Source: CAVRIA01 sp963721115
Lineage (GTDB): Bacteria; Desulfobacterota; Binatia; HRBIN30; CADEER01
Direction of reading: 5' to 3'
Length of the DNA: 64,000 nt
Assembly: GCA_963721115.1 (NCBI GenBank)
Contig: CAVRIA010000004.1
Coordinates: 434,001-498,000 of the forward strand
Shown here: positions 54,204-63,210 of the stretch, in pieces
Layout: each line of letters starts with the position of its first letter
How positions within the stretch are numbered: position 1 is the stretch's first letter
The notes under the pieces: model-generated
The model's database searches: none
What the model saw: only the letters and a program-made list of their open reading frames with translations
What the model was told of the DNA's origin: nothing
Position numbers and translations under genes: made by a program

Positions 54204-55175
54204 GTGAGAGGATTTTTCGCGGCTGTCGCGGCGATCGCCCTGGTCGGCGGCGCAGCGCCTTCGCCGGGCGCCGAGCCGACGCCGGCGAACGCCTATCGGA
54301 TCACCGTCGATCTCGGCTCGTGGATCCGCGCTCTCGGCACCGACGACCTGTTCGCCAGCGAGCCCGCCGCCGATGCCCTGGTGGCGCTCGGCCCGGCGGC
54401 CATTCCGGCGCTCGCGGTCGCGCTCGAGCGCGAGAGCCCGGCGATCCGCGTCGGCGTCGTCGACGTCCTCGAGCGGATGGGAGACGCCGGCGCCGTTCCG
54501 CCGCTGATTCGCGCCGCGCGCGATCCCGACGAAGACGTGCGCGTCGAGGCCCTGCTGGCCCTGGGGTCACTGGGCGACGAGAGGGCGAGGCCGGTCGTCG
54601 AAGCGGCGTTGAACGACGCCGATTCGCGCATCTACCGCGCCGCCGCGGTCGCCTGCGGATCGGTCTGCCGCTCTCCGCGGGCCCTGAATCGGCTCGTCGA
54701 TCTGGCTCTCGGCGAGCGCACGGCGTTCGCGATGGCCGGGCCGCGCAACAGCCTGCGCGCCCTGTCGAGTGGCGCGGACAAGAGTCGCGCCGAAGCGGTC
54801 CGCCGGGCGATCGAGAAGAAAGCGTCCCCGCTGCTCGCGCACGGGGGCGACGTGGACGCGCGAGCCCGGGCCGGGTTGCTGCTCGCCGACGTCGGCGACC
54901 CCGCCGGCCGGGCAGCGCTGTGTGCTGCCGTGGAGCAGACGAAGGATCCACTGTTCGCGGGCGAGGCGATCGCGGCGCTCGGTCGTATCGGGGACCCGTC
55001 GGTCGTGCCGGCGCTGCGGCGTGCGAGCAGTGGACCCAACCGGCAGCTCAGGGCGGCGGCGTGCCAAGCCCTGAAGAACCTCGCCAGCCGATCGGTGCAG
55101 GGAGCGGCCGGAGAAGCCGCCCGCTGCGAGCGCCGCGCGGCCGTCAAGCGGCCCGGCGCTCGTCCGAAGAAGTAG
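54204..55175 (+). CDS. Exported HEAT-repeat protein
   Basis: The start GTG 54204 is preceded by GAGGAGG and opens a signal peptide (GFFAAVAAIALVGGAAPSPG). The 323-residue protein holds about six HEAT/PBS-lyase-type helical repeats: AADALVALGPAAIPALAVAL, PAIRVGVVDVLERMGDAGAV and EDVRVEALLALGSLGDERAR, and after a break FAGEAIAALGRIGDPSVVPA. These are scaffold modules for protein binding. Residues 160-230 are less repeat-like. It ends at a strong hairpin and its partners are unknown. Confidence 0.8.
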   Translation: MRGFFAAVAAIALVGGAAPSPGAEPTPANAYRITVDLGSWIRALGTDDLFASEPAADALVALGPAAIPALAVALERESPAIRVGVVDVLERMGDAGAVPPLIRAARDPDEDVRVEALLALGSLGDERARPVVEAALNDADSRIYRAAAVACGSVCRSPRALNRLVDLALGERTAFAMAGPRNSLRALSSGADKSRAEAVRRAIEKKASPLLAHGGDVDARARAGLLLADVGDPAGRAALCAAVEQTKDPLFAGEAIAALGRIGDPSVVPALRRASSGPNRQLRAAACQALKNLASRSVQGAAGEAARCERRAAVKRPGARPKK

Positions 55176-55200
55176 AGCCGATCGGCAGCGGCGCGAAGTG

Positions 55201-55228
55201 GAGGCACCCGGGAGGGCCCGGGTGCCTC
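55201..55228. terminator. Strong hairpin between convergent genes (probable two-way terminator)
   Basis: Perfect 12-bp stem GAGGCACCCGGG/CCCGGGTGCCTC with a 4-base loop AGGG. It lies between the HEAT gene stop (55175) and the stop of the opposite-strand gene (55248). The T run expected of a classic terminator is weak. Confidence 0.7.
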
Positions 55229-55247
55229 TCGCGATTCACGCCGCCGC

Positions 55248-55862
55248 TCAGAGCAACGGTTGGTAGCTGCCTTGCACGCTGAGAACGGCTCCGGCGGGCG
55301 GGTCGATCCTCTGGCCGAACGCTCCGTTGATCCCCTGACACAACCCGACCACGGCGCCGGGCTTGACGTCCTCGGTGCCGGGAAGAAAGTTGATGGACAC
55401 GGCGAACATGCCGGCGTTGGAGCACGCCGTCGCCCAGTCGTAGGTGGCGATGTCCTGCTTGTAGCACGTCGTGCCCCCGTTCAGAGCCAGAGCGTTGGCC
55501 TGTATTCCGCAGCCGATCGCGCCGAGGTTCCCCTTGATCTTGAGCTTGCCCTTGTCGTCGAACGAGCCGGCCAGAACGACGCTGTTGCCGCCCATGCCGC
55601 CGGGTAGCGAGGAGGCGAGCACGTCTCCGTCCGCGATGCAGATCACCTTCTCGTTGATCAGGTTCGTCGCTCCCTTGGCCTGGATCTGGATCTTGCACTT
55701 GCCCGACTTCTCCTTCGTGGAGATCGCCGTGTTGTCCCAATCGGCCGAGCCGGCGATCGAGTCAGGGTTGACCAGGGTCTGCGAGGTCTTGTCCTTCGGT
55801 CCCGCCCAGGCGGCGGTGGAAAACGCCAGGGCAACTGCCGTTGCGAATACGACTTTCCTCAT
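55248..55862 (-). CDS. Small exported protein of unknown function, Cys-rich
   Basis: Met at 55862 (GAGAGGGAGGC before it) opens a signal peptide (VVFATAVALAFSTAAWA); the 24-base upstream extension is not supported. The 204-residue protein has several Cys (GKCKIQIQAKGATNL, VICIADGD, AIGCGIQANALALNGG, TTCYKQD, TACSNAG, GLCQGING) likely to pair in the periplasm. I do not recognise the fold. It ends LSVQGSYQPLL. It is an isolated gene with its own upstream gap. Confidence 0.7.
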   Translation of the reverse strand: MRKVVFATAVALAFSTAAWAGPKDKTSQTLVNPDSIAGSADWDNTAISTKEKSGKCKIQIQAKGATNLINEKVICIADGDVLASSLPGGMGGNSVVLAGSFDDKGKLKIKGNLGAIGCGIQANALALNGGTTCYKQDIATYDWATACSNAGMFAVSINFLPGTEDVKPGAVVGLCQGINGAFGQRIDPPAGAVLSVQGSYQPLL

Positions 55863-56376
55863 GTTGCCTCCCTCTCTAAATGTCATCTAGTGGTCGTGAC
55901 CATGGCCGCGTCAGGAGCATGGCCGGGTGCCGGGCTTCCTGAAGCGAACCCCCCTCGCGGGAATGCTCCCGCGTCGCTCGATGCCCTCTCCTTTCTCCCG
56001 GCTGCGCCAAACGGACGTTTACCCGTCTCTTCCTTCGATTTCGTCGAAGGGAAGGAACGATACGACTATATCAATCGATCGATTGATAAGCGCCGGTGCT
56101 CGAGTTTGTCAACGAAAACTTCTCCGTGTGCGATGGGGCGGGGCGCGCGATCGACGGGATTGCGGCCACGGTCTACGACCAGTTCCAGGGAGACGATCTG
56201 ATCGCGCGCGAGATCGTCGCTGCGCTTCAACGGAATGGCCGGTACGATCCCGCCGGCGACAGGTTCCGATCGCTCGCCCGGGTACTCGCGGCCAAGATAT
56301 CGGGCGTGTTCAGCGACGCGGGAACGTAGCCGGTCCGGCCGCGCCGGCCGGCTCACCGGCTCACCGGCAAACCTGC
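55863..56376. other. 514-base gap with palindrome and doubtful short frame
   Basis: The gap lies between two minus-strand genes. It contains the perfect palindrome at 56069-56088 and a 77-residue + frame (56096-56329, VNENFSVCDGAGRAIDGIAA) of protein-like composition but unknown kind and with a weak start. The end (56336-56375) holds GGCTCACCGGCTCACCGG-type short repeats. No other gene is supported. Confidence 0.5.
56069..56088. promoter_or_regulatory. 20-bp perfect palindrome, possible operator
   Basis: TATCAATCGATCGATTGATA is its own reverse complement over all 20 bases, in AT-rich sequence inside a GC-rich region. It is a likely homodimer-binding site (TetR-like or MarR-like spacing), placed between the exported-protein gene and the P450 gene. 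No adjacent regulator gene is visible. Confidence 0.55.
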
Positions 56377-57609
56377 TCACCCCTCCACCGCTCCCGGCCG
56401 GAAGCGGATGCGCATCTCCTTCACCCCGTTGATGAACGTCGAGCGCAGCCGGCGCGGCTCGGCGGTCAGCTCGATGTCGTGCATGCGCAGGATGATGCCG
56501 CGGAAGATCTCGCGCAGCTCCATGCGGGCCAGGTTGGCGCCCAGGCAGTAGTGCTCGCCGACGCCGAAGGCGACGTGCTCGTTGGGGTTGCGGCGGATGT
56601 CGAAGGTGTCGGGCTCGTCGAACACGTCCTCGTCGCGGTTGGCGGACGGGTACCACATCAGCAGCTTGTCGCTCTCGCGGATCTTCTGACCGCGGAGCTC
56701 GGTCGTGGTGGTCGCGGTGCGGCGGAAGGTGTGTACGGCCGGGGCGAAGCGGAGGATCTCCTCGATGGCGCCGTTGAGCAGCGACGGGTCGTTGCGCAGG
56801 TCGCGCAGCTGGGTGGGGTGCTGGATGAGGCTGTGCATGCCGTTCGTGGTCACCGTGCGCGTCGTCTCGTTGCCGGCGATGAGCAGCAGCAGGAAGAAGA
56901 AATTGAAGTCCGCCGGGCTCAGCTTCTCGCCGTCGAGCTCGGCGTTGACCAGGGCCGTGGCCAGGTCGTCGCTCGGGTGCTCGACCGCCTTGGCGTAGAG
57001 CTTCTCCGCGTAGACGAACATCTCCGCCGCGGCCGCCTCGCCCTCGTCCATGTCGCGCGGCTTGCCGTCCGCCTGCAGCTCGGGGTCGTCGAAGCCGACC
57101 ATCTGGTTGCCGATCTCGTAGACGCGGCGGCGGTCCTCCTCGGGCACGCCCATCATCTCGCAGATCACCTCCATCGGCAGGCGCGCCGCGACGTCCTCGA
57201 CGAAGTCGCACTCGCCCTTCTCGATGACGCCGTCGATGATCTTCGTGACCATGTCGCGGACGCGCCCGTGCAGGCCGTTGATCATGCGCGGCGTGAAGCC
57301 CTTGTTGACCAGGGCGCGGTACTGCCGGTGCTTGGGCGGATCCATGTTGAGCATGATCGCCTGTACGAAGGGCAGGGTCTCGGGAGTGGGATCGCGCAGC
57401 AGGGTGCCCTGGCGCTGCGAAGAGAAGAGCACGGGGTTGGTCGAGACGTGCTTGAGGTCGTCGTACTTGGTGATCGCCCAGAAGCCGGGGCCGTGCGGAT
57501 CCTCGTGCCAGTACACGGGCGCCTCCCGGCGCAGCAGCTTGAACATCTCGTGCGGGGTGCCGCGCTGGAAGATGTCCGGATCGGTCAGGTTCACGTCGCT
57601 GAGCTGCAT
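56377..57609 (-). CDS. Cytochrome P450
   Basis: The 410-residue bacterial class I P450 starts at ATG 57609. The I-helix oxygen-activating motif is IAGNETTR, the K-helix ExxR is in GAIEEILRFAPAV, and the haem loop FGVGEHYCLGANLARMELRE places the axial thiolate at Cys355. The sequence pattern (FDIRRNPNEHVAFG, YRALVNKGFTP) is close to the CYP125/CYP142/CYP111-like groups that act on sterol side chains and terpenes. No ferredoxin gene is adjacent. An inverted repeat lies in its divergent upstream region. Confidence 0.93.
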   Translation of the reverse strand: MQLSDVNLTDPDIFQRGTPHEMFKLLRREAPVYWHEDPHGPGFWAITKYDDLKHVSTNPVLFSSQRQGTLLRDPTPETLPFVQAIMLNMDPPKHRQYRALVNKGFTPRMINGLHGRVRDMVTKIIDGVIEKGECDFVEDVAARLPMEVICEMMGVPEEDRRRVYEIGNQMVGFDDPELQADGKPRDMDEGEAAAAEMFVYAEKLYAKAVEHPSDDLATALVNAELDGEKLSPADFNFFFLLLLIAGNETTRTVTTNGMHSLIQHPTQLRDLRNDPSLLNGAIEEILRFAPAVHTFRRTATTTTELRGQKIRESDKLLMWYPSANRDEDVFDEPDTFDIRRNPNEHVAFGVGEHYCLGANLARMELREIFRGIILRMHDIELTAEPRRLRSTFINGVKEMRIRFRPGAVEG

Positions 57610-57671
57610 GGTCGCGTTCTCCTCACTGAATCCGCATCACGGCGGATTCGTGCATGCAGATCGGTTGCTTC

Positions 57672-57687
57672 ACAAACGAACGTTTGT
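57672..57687. promoter_or_regulatory. Inverted repeat in the P450 / monooxygenase divergent promoter region
   Basis: ACAAACG-AA-CGTTTGT, two perfect 7-base half-sites with a 2-base spacer, 63 bases upstream of the P450 start and 94 upstream of the opposite gene. Such short-spacer dyads are typical of TetR-family operators. It may control both genes. Confidence 0.55.
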
Positions 57688-57780
57688 TTATATGGCCGGG
57701 CGCCTGCGGTCAAGACGATAATCCGGCAACAGCGCGCCGCCCCTCCGGGGCGCGCCGATCGAACGAGAGGGACGGGACCA

Positions 57781-58899
57781 ATGCACACCGAGATCTGTGA
57801 TCGATTCGGAATCGAGTTTCCCATCTTCGCCTTCAGCCACTGTCGCGACGTGGTGGCCGCGGTCAGCAAGGCCGGCGGCTTCGGCGTCCTCGGCGCGGTC
57901 GGGTTTTCGCCCGATCAGCTCGAGGTCGAGCTCAAGTGGATCGACGAGCACATCGGCGACAAGCCGTACGGGGTCGACATCGTCATCCCCGGCAAGTACG
58001 AGGGCATGGGCGAGGTCGACCCCGAGAAGCTGGAGGCCATGCTGCGGGCGTCGATTCCGCCGCAGCACCGCGAGTTCGCCGACCGTATCCTCGCCGAGCA
58101 CGGTGTGCCGAAGCTCCCCGAGGGCGAGCAGCCGGCCAACCAGTTGCTCGGCTGGACCGCGGCCACGGCGACGCCCCAGATCGAGGTGGCGCTGCGGCAC
58201 GAGAAGGTGCGGCTGATCGCCAACGCCCTCGGCACGCCGCCCTCCGAGGTCATCGAGGAGATCCACGCCGCCGGGCGCACGGTCGCCGCCCTGTGCGGCT
58301 CCGCCAAGCACGCGCTCAACCACAAGAAGGCGGGCGTCGACATCATCATCGCGCAGGGCTACGAGGGCGGCGGGCACACGGGGGAGATCGGCAGCGTCGT
58401 TCTGTGGCCCGAGGTGATCGACGCGGTGGCGCCGACCCCGGTGCTGGCGGCGGGCGGGATCGGCACCGGGCGCCAGATCGCGGCGGCTCTGGCGATGGGC
58501 GCCCAGGGGGTGTGGACCGGGTCGCTGTGGCTCACCGTGGCAGAGGCGGACGCCCCCCCGGCGCAGATGGAGTCCTACCTCGCCGCCACCAGCCGCGACA
58601 CCGTGCGCTCGCGGTCCTACACCGGCAAGCCGTGCCGCATGCTGCGCAACGACTGGACCGAAGCCTGGGAGGCGAGCGAGAACCCCAAGCCGCTCGGCAT
58701 GCCGCTGCAGTTCATGGTCACCGCCGACGCGGTGTCGCGCGGCCACCGCTACGCGGAGGCGGCGAAGACGGTGAACTTCAACCCGGTCGGCCAGATCGTC
58801 GGTACCATGAATAGCGTGCGCCCGGTGAAGGAACTCATCTACCAGCTGGTCGAGGAGTACATCGAGGCCAGCGAGCGCCTGCAGCGCCTGATGGCGTGA
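57781..58899 (+). CDS. Nitronate monooxygenase-family flavoprotein (NPD-like)
   Basis: The 372-residue FMN-dependent TIM barrel starts at ATG 57781, after GAGAGGGACGGG. Signatures: FAFSHCRDVVAAVSKAGGFG at the N-terminus, VDIIIAQGYEGGGHTGEIGS with the Gly-rich FMN loop, and PVLAAGGIGTGRQIAAALAM, then GAQGVWTGSLW, for phosphate binding. Members oxidise nitronates; relatives include enoyl reductases and FMN-dependent oxygenases. The usual His of the active site is kept in GGGHTGE. It is divergent from the P450 and may share the operator at 57672. Confidence 0.85.
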   Translation: MHTEICDRFGIEFPIFAFSHCRDVVAAVSKAGGFGVLGAVGFSPDQLEVELKWIDEHIGDKPYGVDIVIPGKYEGMGEVDPEKLEAMLRASIPPQHREFADRILAEHGVPKLPEGEQPANQLLGWTAATATPQIEVALRHEKVRLIANALGTPPSEVIEEIHAAGRTVAALCGSAKHALNHKKAGVDIIIAQGYEGGGHTGEIGSVVLWPEVIDAVAPTPVLAAGGIGTGRQIAAALAMGAQGVWTGSLWLTVAEADAPPAQMESYLAATSRDTVRSRSYTGKPCRMLRNDWTEAWEASENPKPLGMPLQFMVTADAVSRGHRYAEAAKTVNFNPVGQIVGTMNSVRPVKELIYQLVEEYIEASERLQRLMA

Positions 58900-58902
58900 A
58901 CG

Positions 58903-58984
58903 GAAGGTTGTTGGTTGTTGGATTGCTGGCTGTTGGTTTTCTGAGCCCAACAACCCAACAACCAGCAGCCCAACAACCTGCTTC
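58903..58984. repeat. TGTTGG-type repeat forming a hairpin
   Basis: The left part GGTTGTTGGTTGTTGGATTG and the right part CCCAACAACCCAACAACCAG, then CCCAACAACC, are complementary, between convergent genes. A shorter tract with GGTTGTTGGATCG and GGTTGTCGGTTGTTGG is at 37812-37848. It may serve as a terminator. Confidence 0.6.
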
Positions 58985-58989
58985 TTCCT

Positions 58990-59625
58990 TCAGTCGCAGC
59001 CGCACTGGTTGCTGCAGCGGCCGTCGGTGCAGCTGTCGAAGGTGCAGAAGTTGCCGTCGGCGCAGTCGGCGTCCGTCGTGCAGGCGCCGCCGAGGCAGCC
59101 GCGCAGGGCGTCGCCGACGGCGCGGATCAGGCAGTCGACGCCGACCGTTTCGTTGCCTGTGCCGGGACCGGGGTGGCAGTCGGGCTGGCAGTAGGCGGCG
59201 CGGCAGGACGAGTCCGCGCCGGTGCCGAGGGCCAGGGCGACGCCGGTGATCAGCTCGTCGACCCCGACGATGCCGTCGCCGTTGCAGTCGCCGCTGCACA
59301 CGGCGCGGCGCCGGTCGGCCTCGATCGACCCGACGTCGATGCAGCTCGTGAAGCCGCTGCAGAAGGAGGTGCAGTCGTGCGTGCTGCCGGTGACGCACAC
59401 CCGATCGCCGGCGACGAAGCCGCCGACGTGATCGGGAAGCAAAGTGACACCTCCCGCCAGCGGGTCGCCGACCTGCAGCAGCAGGCAGGACTCGACGCCC
59501 GAGACCAACCGGCCGCAGTATTGGCTCAGCTCGGACTGCGCAGAGGCGGGTGGCGAAGGCGCCAGGATCAGCGCCGCGAGGACGGTCGAGTTCAGGACCA
59601 ATGCGATCGTCGCTCTCCGCTTCAT
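58990..59625 (-). CDS. Exported Cys-rich protein with dockerin-like module
   Basis: The 211-residue protein starts with a signal peptide (TIALVLNSTVLAALILAPSP, PASAQ). The middle holds a dockerin-like EF-hand (SGDCNGDGIVGVDELITGVA) followed by a worn second repeat (NETVGVDCLIRAVGDALRGC). The C-terminal part has a CTTDADCADGNFCTFDSC pattern, a knottin-like multi-Cys module. This is the fourth protein in the window with the EF-hand layout. It is probably surface-located; the binding partner is unknown. Confidence 0.78.
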   Translation of the reverse strand: MKRRATIALVLNSTVLAALILAPSPPASAQSELSQYCGRLVSGVESCLLLQVGDPLAGGVTLLPDHVGGFVAGDRVCVTGSTHDCTSFCSGFTSCIDVGSIEADRRRAVCSGDCNGDGIVGVDELITGVALALGTGADSSCRAAYCQPDCHPGPGTGNETVGVDCLIRAVGDALRGCLGGACTTDADCADGNFCTFDSCTDGRCSNQCGCD

Positions 59626-59687
59626 GATGCCAGACTATGTCGGGCGACCGCACCGCGTCAAAGCCGAAGCGTCCAGCTCGTTGTGGT

Positions 59688-59767
59688 GTGGGCGTCCCGC
59701 CTGCACGGGGTGGGGGGAGGTCAGCGGTCCGGGGGACCGCTATGCGGGCCGGAGGCCTGCACCACAA
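59688..59767 (-). repeat. Intergenic repeat, GTGGTGCGGGCCTCCGGCC family, inverted copy
   Basis: Its end, GCGGGCCGGAGGCCTGCACC and then ACAATT, is the inverse of the copy at 25473. The element also contains GGTCCGGGGGACCGC-type inner pairing. No gene lies in this 209-base gap. Confidence 0.6.
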
Positions 59768-59834
59768 TTCGGATGGAAGATCAGTTCGAGGTTAGATTGC
59801 CGCGGCGCGAACGCGTAAGATTCGCGCCACCGCC

Positions 59835-62800
59835 ATGCTCGTCCACCGCAGCAACCGGACCGAGGATCTCGTCGACGTCCTCGCCGAGATCGTGCGCCGG
59901 CCGCTCTCCGGTCCGGCGGCGCCGGAGTGCGTGGTCGTGCAGGGACGCGGCATGGAGCGCTGGCTGTCGATGCAGCTGGCGCGGCGGCTCGGCGTGTGGG
60001 CGAACCCCGACTTTCCGTTCCCGCGCCGCATCATCGAGCACGCCATCGCCGCCGTGTTGCCCGAAGAGGAGCGGGCCGGCAGTGCCCCGTTCGAGCCGGA
60101 GACGGCGATGTGGTCGATCGCCGCTCTCCTACCGGCGCACCTGCGGCGTCCGGAGTTCGCTCCCATCGCGGCCTACCTGGAGGGGGATGAGCGCGACCTG
60201 AGGCGCGTCCAGCTGGCGCAGCGCATCGCCGATACGTTCGACCACTACGCGGTCTACCGGCCGCACATGGTGCTCGGGTGGGAGGACGGGGAGGGCGCCG
60301 GTTGGCAGCCGGTGCTGTGGCGCGCCCTGGTGGCGCGGCACGGAGCGGGCCACCTGGCGCGCCGCGCGCAGCGCTGTCTCGAGGCGCTCGCCCGCGGCGG
60401 GACGCTACCGGCGGACTTCCCGCGGCGCATCAGCCTGTTCGGCATTTCGACCCTGCCGCCTCTCTACTTGAGATCGCTCGTCGCTCTGTCCGCGCAGGTG
60501 GAGGTGCACCTGTTTCTGCTCAGCCCGTCGGCGGAGTACTGGGCCGAGATCCGCTCGCGGCGCGAGATCTGGCGCGAGCTGGCCAGGCGCGAGAGCGACT
60601 CCGCCGAGGCGGCGTCCGATCTCCACCTCGAAGAGGGGAATCCGCTGCTCGCCTCCCTCGGCCTCGTCGGGCGCGACTTCCAGCAGGTTCTGGAGGCGAA
60701 CGCCGACTACGAGGAAGGGGAGCGCGACCTGTACCGCGATCCGGGTACGGGCGGCATGCTGGCGGCGCTGCAGTCCGACGTCCTCGCCCTGCGCCACCGC
60801 GGCTCGCAACACGCCGCGTGTCCTCCCCTGCCGATCCCCGCCGCGGATCGATCCGTCTCCGTGCACGCCTGCCACGGCCCGATGCGCGAGATCGAGGTGC
60901 TGCACGACCAGCTGTTGGCCCTGTTCGACGGCGACCCGAGCCTGGAGCCGCACGACGTCGTGGTCATGGCCGCCTCGATCGACACCTACGCTCCCTTCGT
61001 CGACGCCGTGTTCGGATCCGTCGGGCGCAAGAGCTCGAACACTGGCGGGCCTGCCATTCCCTATCGCATCGCGGATCGCAGCGTGCGCGCCACGCACGAG
61101 GTCGTCGACGCGTTCTGGAACCTGCTCGCGGTGCTGCGCGGCCGCATGACCGCTCCCGAGCTTCTCGATCTCCTCGCCGTCGAGGCGATCCGCTCGCGCT
61201 TCGGCATCCGCGCCGAGGATCTCGACGTCGTGCGGCGCTGGGTCACCGAGTCGGGCACGCGCTGGGGCGTCGACGCGGAGCACCGCCGCTCGGTCGGCCA
61301 GCCGGCGTTCGAGGAGAACACCTGGCGCTTCGGTCTCGACCGCCTTCTCCTCGGCTATGCTATGCCGGGCGAGGAGAGCCGCCTCTTCGCCGGCGTCCTT
61401 CCCTACGACGACGTCGAAGGGACGGCCGCGGAGCTGCTCGGCCGGCTGGTGGAGCTCTGCGAGGTGCTGTTCCGCTTCCGCCTCGCGCTGCGTCAGCCGC
61501 GCCGGCTGGAGGCGTGGCGAGAGGCGCTGGCCGATCTGCTGGCGTCGGCGGTGCGGGAGACCAACACCAACGCCGATCAGCACCAGGAGATCCGCGCCGC
61601 GCTGTCGCTGCTGGAGGAGCGGGCCCGCACCGCCGGCTTCGACGAGCCGCTCGACCTCGAGACCGTGCGCGTCCAATTGGAGCGCGAGCTGCAGCGCAAC
61701 GCCCCGGCGCACGGCTTCCTCTCGGGCGGGGTGACCTTCTGCGAGATGGTGCCCATGCGCACCATCCCGTTCCGCGTCGTCTGCCTGATCGGCATGAACG
61801 ACGGCGCCTTCCCCCGCCTGCGCCGTCCCCTGGGATTCGACCTCATCGCCCAGAGTCCGCGGCCCGGCGATCGCTCGCAGCGCGACGACGACCGCTATCT
61901 CTTTCTCGAGGCGCTGCTGTCGGCGCGCGACCGGCTGCTGATCACCTACGTCGGGCAGAGCATCACCGACAACGCCGAGCTGCCGCCGTCGGTGGTGGTC
62001 AGCGAGCTGCTGGACGCCGTCGACGCGTCGTTCGTCGCGCCGGCGCCGGGGCGCGGACAGCTCGAGCTGTTCGGCGCCGCCGGGCGATGCGGCCGAGGCC
62101 GCCGGCCCATCGCGCCATCGCGTCGTCGTCCGCCATCCCCTGCAGCCCTTCAGCCCGCGCTACTTCGAGGGCGGCGAGCGGCTGTTCAGCTACGCCGACG
62201 CCTACTTCCGCGGCGCCCGGGCCCTGGTGCAGCCGCGCTTGTCGGCGCCGCTCTTTCTGCGCCAGCCGCTGCCACCCGACGCCGACCCGGTCGACGCCGC
62301 CGACGTCGAGGATCTGGTGCGCTTCTTTGCGAACCCCTCGAGGTTCTTTCTGCAGCGGCGGCTCGGGCTCTACCTCGGCGCCGACGCCGACCCGGTCGAC
62401 GAGCGCGAGCCCATGCAGCTCGACGCGCTCGCCCGCTGGTCCATCGGCGACGTGCTTCTGCGACGCGCCGTCGGCGGTGCGAATCTCGAAGAGGCCTACG
62501 CCTCGGTGCGCGCCGCCGGCCGCCTTCCCCTCGGCGTCCTGGCGCGCCTGACCTACGACGACCTGCGCCCGGAGGTCGAGGCGCTGGCAGCCGTCACCAG
62601 CCGCGTCCGCAGCGGAGCCCGGCTCGATCCGGTGGAGATCGACGGGGTGATCGACGGGCTTCACCTGACCGGTACGCTGCGCGACGTCTGGTCCAGCGGG
62701 CTCGTCCGCTTCCAGTTCTCCCGCCTCGGCGGGCGCTCCGAGCTGGCGCTCTGGATCCACCACCTGCTCCTCGGCTGGGCGGCGTCTCGCCGGACGCGGA

Positions 62801-63210
62801 GTACGCTGATCGGCAGACCCGCCTCGGGCCGGGGCGCGGCGGTGGTGCAGTTCCGGCCGGTGGACGATCCGCAGGCGGTGCTGCGAGCGCTGATCGGCCT
62901 CTATCGGGTCGGTCAGTGCATTCACTTGCCGCTGTTCCCGCGCACCTCGCGTGCCTATGTCGAGGCGCTGCTCCATGGCGATACGGAGGACCGGGCATGC
63001 TCGAAGGCTCTCGACCGGTACAGGGGCGCCGAGTACGCCGGCGCGCCGGGCGGCGAGGGCGAGGACGCCTATGTCGAACAGATCTACGGCCCGCCGCGCC
63101 AGCTGCCGTCCCCCGTGCGAATGCCGGCGACGGAGGGAGAGCTCTCCCTTGCCGCGGTCGCGCAGGCGGTGTTCGTCCCGCTTCTCGAGCATCGCGAGGA
63201 AGAACGGTGA
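59835..63210 (+). CDS. recC: Exodeoxyribonuclease V gamma subunit (RecC), one frameshift
   Basis: It starts at ATG 59835 (MLVHRSNRTEDLVDVLAEIV). RecC is the inactive-helicase subunit of RecBCD that recognises Chi. Signatures: VVVQGRGMERWLSMQLARRL, WANPDFPFPRRIIEHAIAAV, PPLYLRSLVALSAQVEVHLF, LLSPSAEYWAEI, HACHGPMREIEVLHDQLLAL and VTFCEMVPMRTIPFRVVCLI. The frame changes near 62087 (GQLELFGAAG / then ADVEDLVRFFANPSRFFLQR in the next frame) and stops at 63210. The 3376-base length is one over a multiple of three. The stop overlaps the recB start, as in most recCB operons. Confidence 0.92.

Noticed and set aside
55927..58899. A 990-residue protein over the P450 region
   Set aside because: Only its last 372 residues are real (nitronate monooxygenase-like from 57781); the rest is antisense to the P450 gene.
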